Positions 6,938 through 8,376 of a stretch of DNA of 8,376 nucleotides are shown here, piece after piece. Both the position numbers and the translations under genes were made by a program. Position 1 is the first letter of the stretch. The number at the start of each line of letters is the position of its first letter. Origin of the DNA: Eubacteriales bacterium (lineage in GTDB: Bacteria > Bacillota > Clostridia > Oscillospirales > CAG-272); assembly GCA_028709565.1 (NCBI GenBank), contig JAQVWU010000112.1:1-8376 (forward strand), given 5' to 3'. The notes beneath the pieces are model-generated. The model had not been told where the DNA came from. It did not search any database and worked only from the letters and a program-made list of their open reading frames with translations.

Positions 6938-7806
6938 GACCTACATCGGTTATTTTTTTAATACTATCGGTAGTGATGATCGCGGGCGGTGTCGTCACCT
7001 GCATATCGGCGCAAAAAATAGCTGAAGCTAATGACATAGAGTTATTAGTTCAGGAAACCGATGAGAACTTCAACGGTATTGAAACATATGAATTCGATGA
7101 TATAAATACAAATAAGATTACATTAAAATTAAAAGAAGTTGATGTAAATATATACGGAAACGCGGAAGCAACATATATAAAACTCAAAAATTTTTCTAAA
7201 AACACATTCGAATATTCAATAAGCAACAAAAATTTGACTGTTGATGACTCAATTAACCTCTATTCATTATTTCAGTTTACTTCCGGGGGCTTGAATTTCA
7301 ACGGTTTACGGCATTTTATATATTACGACAGGTTTAAAGACAAACAAAAAACGGTGGATATTTATATTAACAGGCAAGATGATATAAAGCAATTCGATAT
7401 ATCGGTTGAATCAGGCACTATAACCGTTTCAGATATACCTAAGCAGGCAGATTTCTTGTTGAAGGTCGGTGAAGGTGAAGTTAATATAAGTAACATGAAA
7501 ATCATTTCTACTATTACCGTCCAAATCGAAACCGGAGATTTTAACATCAATACTGTTAGTATGAGCGGAACTATAGATGCCTCTATTGACAACGGAAACG
7601 TTTATGCCAATGTCAAAAATAATAATTACAGGGGTTACCGTTTATCAGTTGAAAACGGAATTATCGATTTTTTCGGCGAACCCAAATCAGGTGTCTTCAA
7701 TCTCGAACCGTTAAAAGAGACAACCTCTATAAAAGCCGATGTAAAAACCGGGAATATTTATCTGATACCCAACACCGAAGTTGAATCAAATGTTATTCCT
7801 GAATAA
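6934..7806 (+). CDS. Membrane-anchored DUF4097-like beta-solenoid protein
   Basis: The 290-residue product has one N-terminal hydrophobic helix (about 5-26), probably a signal anchor that leaves the rest outside the membrane. The C-terminal half (about 155-280) is built from short beta strands with a repeated acidic/polar-small-Gly turn: ESG 159-161, GEG 179-181, ETG 199-201, DNG 219-221, ENG 240-242 and KTG 271-273. The first four are exactly 20 residues apart, as expected for a one-turn-per-repeat beta-helix of the DUF4097 (putative adhesin) type. ATG at 6934 is chosen because it overlaps the HAAS stop as ATGA and has GAGGGAG (6916-6922) upstream with an 11-nt gap. The in-frame GTG at 6922 sits inside that site. 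HAAS plus DUF4097 is a recurrent Firmicutes pair linked to the envelope. An adhesin role has not been established, and a sensory or structural role is equally possible. Confidence 0.8.
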   Translation: MRPTSVIFLILSVVMIAGGVVTCISAQKIAEANDIELLVQETDENFNGIETYEFDDINTNKITLKLKEVDVNIYGNAEATYIKLKNFSKNTFEYSISNKNLTVDDSINLYSLFQFTSGGLNFNGLRHFIYYDRFKDKQKTVDIYINRQDDIKQFDISVESGTITVSDIPKQADFLLKVGEGEVNISNMKIISTITVQIETGDFNINTVSMSGTIDASIDNGNVYANVKNNNYRGYRLSVENGIIDFFGEPKSGVFNLEPLKETTSIKADVKTGNIYLIPNTEVESNVIPE

Positions 7807-7821
7807 TAATCGAGATACATG

Positions 7822-7827
7822 TATAAT
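7822..7827 (+). promoter_or_regulatory. Possible -10 element for the DUF378 gene
   Basis: A perfect TATAAT lies 15 nt after the DUF4097-like stop and would start transcription near 7834, about 49 nt before the DUF378 ATG. No good -35 is found at 16-18 nt, so the gene may equally be read from the upstream cluster promoter. Confidence 0.3.
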
Positions 7828-7882
7828 TTCAGATAAAACGTTAATTATATTTATGAAACATCAATTAAGGAGTTGTACTTGT

Positions 7883-8092
7883 ATGCTTGATAGAATCGCT
7901 CTTATTCTTTTAATAATAGGAGGTCTCAACTGGGGAAGCGTCGGTTTGTTCAGATTTGACCTTGTAGCGTGGTTAGGCGGCGGCTCAGACTCACTTGTCA
8001 GCCGGATTATTTATACGGTCGTGGGTTTATCGGCATTATGGTGTGTGTCGTTGCTTTTCAGAAAAAGAGACGAAGTATTCGACGAAGAATAA
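7883..8092 (+). CDS. DUF378 family small membrane protein
   Basis: The product has 69 residues. It starts MLDRIALILLIIGGLNWG, the conserved opening of DUF378 proteins, with the hallmark GLNWG (14-18) and VGLF (20-23) at the end of the first membrane helix. A second helix spans about 40-58 (RIIYTVVGLSALWCVSLL), and the tail is charged and acidic (RKRDEVFDEE). ATG 7883 is chosen over the in-frame ATGs at 7781 and 7853 because AAGGAG (7867-7872) lies 10 nt upstream and the family match begins exactly there. The longer reading would overlap the DUF4097-like gene. The biochemical function of DUF378 is unknown. It lies 76 nt after the envelope pair and before a strong terminator, so it may be the last gene of that transcript. 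Confidence 0.88.
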   Translation: MLDRIALILLIIGGLNWGSVGLFRFDLVAWLGGGSDSLVSRIIYTVVGLSALWCVSLLFRKRDEVFDEE

Positions 8093-8104
8093 ATAAATTA
8101 AAAC

Positions 8105-8131
8105 AAAAAAGTCCGCTTTGCGGACTTTTTT
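8105..8131 (+). terminator. Strong intrinsic terminator of the envelope cluster, nearly symmetrical
   Basis: GTCCGC (8111-8116), loop TTT, GCGGAC (8120-8125), flanked by AAAAAA (8105-8110) and TTTTTT (8126-8131). The A and T tracts extend the stem and make it potentially active in both directions. It lies 13 nt after the DUF378 stop and immediately before the group II intron, and it probably served as the intron's insertion target. Confidence 0.93.
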
Positions 8132-8138
8132 GATATTC

Positions 8139-8376
8139 GTGTGCTCGGTATGAGCAATAACTTGGCGGTGGAAGTCCGCTACAGACTTGGCAGCAGGAAC
8201 TGTTAGCCGAAGACAAGGGTGTCCATCGTGAGGTGGAATCCGGAGGAATTCGGATGCGGAGGCTGAGAAGTGCCACCGCGGGCAAAACCTCGGTCTGACG
8301 AACAGAAACTGCATATAAGGCGTATAAGGAACGGACGAGTCTGCGTAACAAGACAAAGTCCAATACTGCCCGAATT
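8139..8376 (+). mobile_element. Group II intron, IIC (bacterial class C) type: 5' end and domain I, cut by the window edge
   Basis: The sequence begins with the group II 5' splice consensus GTGTG (8139-8143). A small hairpin follows: TGCTC, GGTAT, GAGCA (8142-8156). Blocks remembered from the Oceanobacillus iheyensis IIC intron follow in order: GTTAGCC (8202-8208), CAAGGGTGTCC (8214-8224), GGTGGAATC (8232-8240), GGCAAAACCTCGGTCTGA (8281-8298), ACAAAGTCC (8353-8361) and CTGCC (8366-8370). GTCT (8339-8342) and AGAC (8351-8354) close a loop GCGTAACA that may hold EBS1. Insertion just behind an intrinsic terminator is the known habit of IIC introns. Domains II-VI and any reverse transcriptase/maturase gene would lie beyond the window. 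No protein-coding gene is supported in this stretch. Confidence 0.87.

Noticed and set aside
8036..8363. Two minus-strand open frames of about 100 codons
   Set aside because: They run antisense through the DUF378 end, the terminator and the structured intron RNA. The intron and terminator explain the sequence.

Overview
The window looks like chromosomal DNA from a low-to-moderate GC Gram-positive anaerobe of the Clostridia type. This is inferred from strong GGAGG-type ribosome binding sites, textbook sigma-A promoters, very AT-rich intergenic gaps, a Firmicutes-style ABC-F protein, a DUF1700/DUF4097 membrane gene pair and a group IIC intron. The species cannot be named from the sequence alone.

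Layout. Positions 1-2605 hold a minus-strand two-gene unit: a VOC/glyoxalase I-like metalloenzyme followed 19 nt later by a GH95 alpha-L-fucosidase (or alpha-L-galactosidase). It is driven leftward from a promoter near 2645-2673. A second near-consensus promoter faces right, back to back with the first. The two -35 boxes form one perfect palindrome. The rightward promoter drives a small coiled-coil/zinc-ribbon protein (2781-3158), which is followed by a terminator-like hairpin 21 nt upstream of an ABC-F translation-factor ATPase (3239-5140). trmB, for tRNA m7G46 methylation, lies convergent to the ABC-F gene on the minus strand (5170-5790).

A rightward cluster of envelope genes starts at 5924, behind a TTGATA-17-TATAAT promoter. 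It comprises a HAAS/DUF1700 multi-pass membrane protein, a membrane-anchored DUF4097-like beta-solenoid protein that overlaps it as ATGA, and a 69-residue DUF378 membrane protein. A strong intrinsic terminator ends the cluster. Thirteen nucleotides past the terminator stem the 5' end of a group II intron begins (8139, GTGTG) and runs off the window. Its domain I sequence and its position behind a terminator both point to the IIC (bacterial class C) type.

How the genes relate. The fucosidase and glyoxalase are probably co-transcribed. The HAAS and DUF4097 pair is probably one translationally coupled envelope-sensing unit, but without the PadR regulator that often accompanies such pairs. The most notable observations are the glyoxalase gene that seems to need an ATT start codon to keep its metal-binding histidine, the mirror-image divergent promoters, the exact 20-residue repeat in the DUF4097-like protein, and the terminator-associated intron. 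I did not find a convincing wholly new system.
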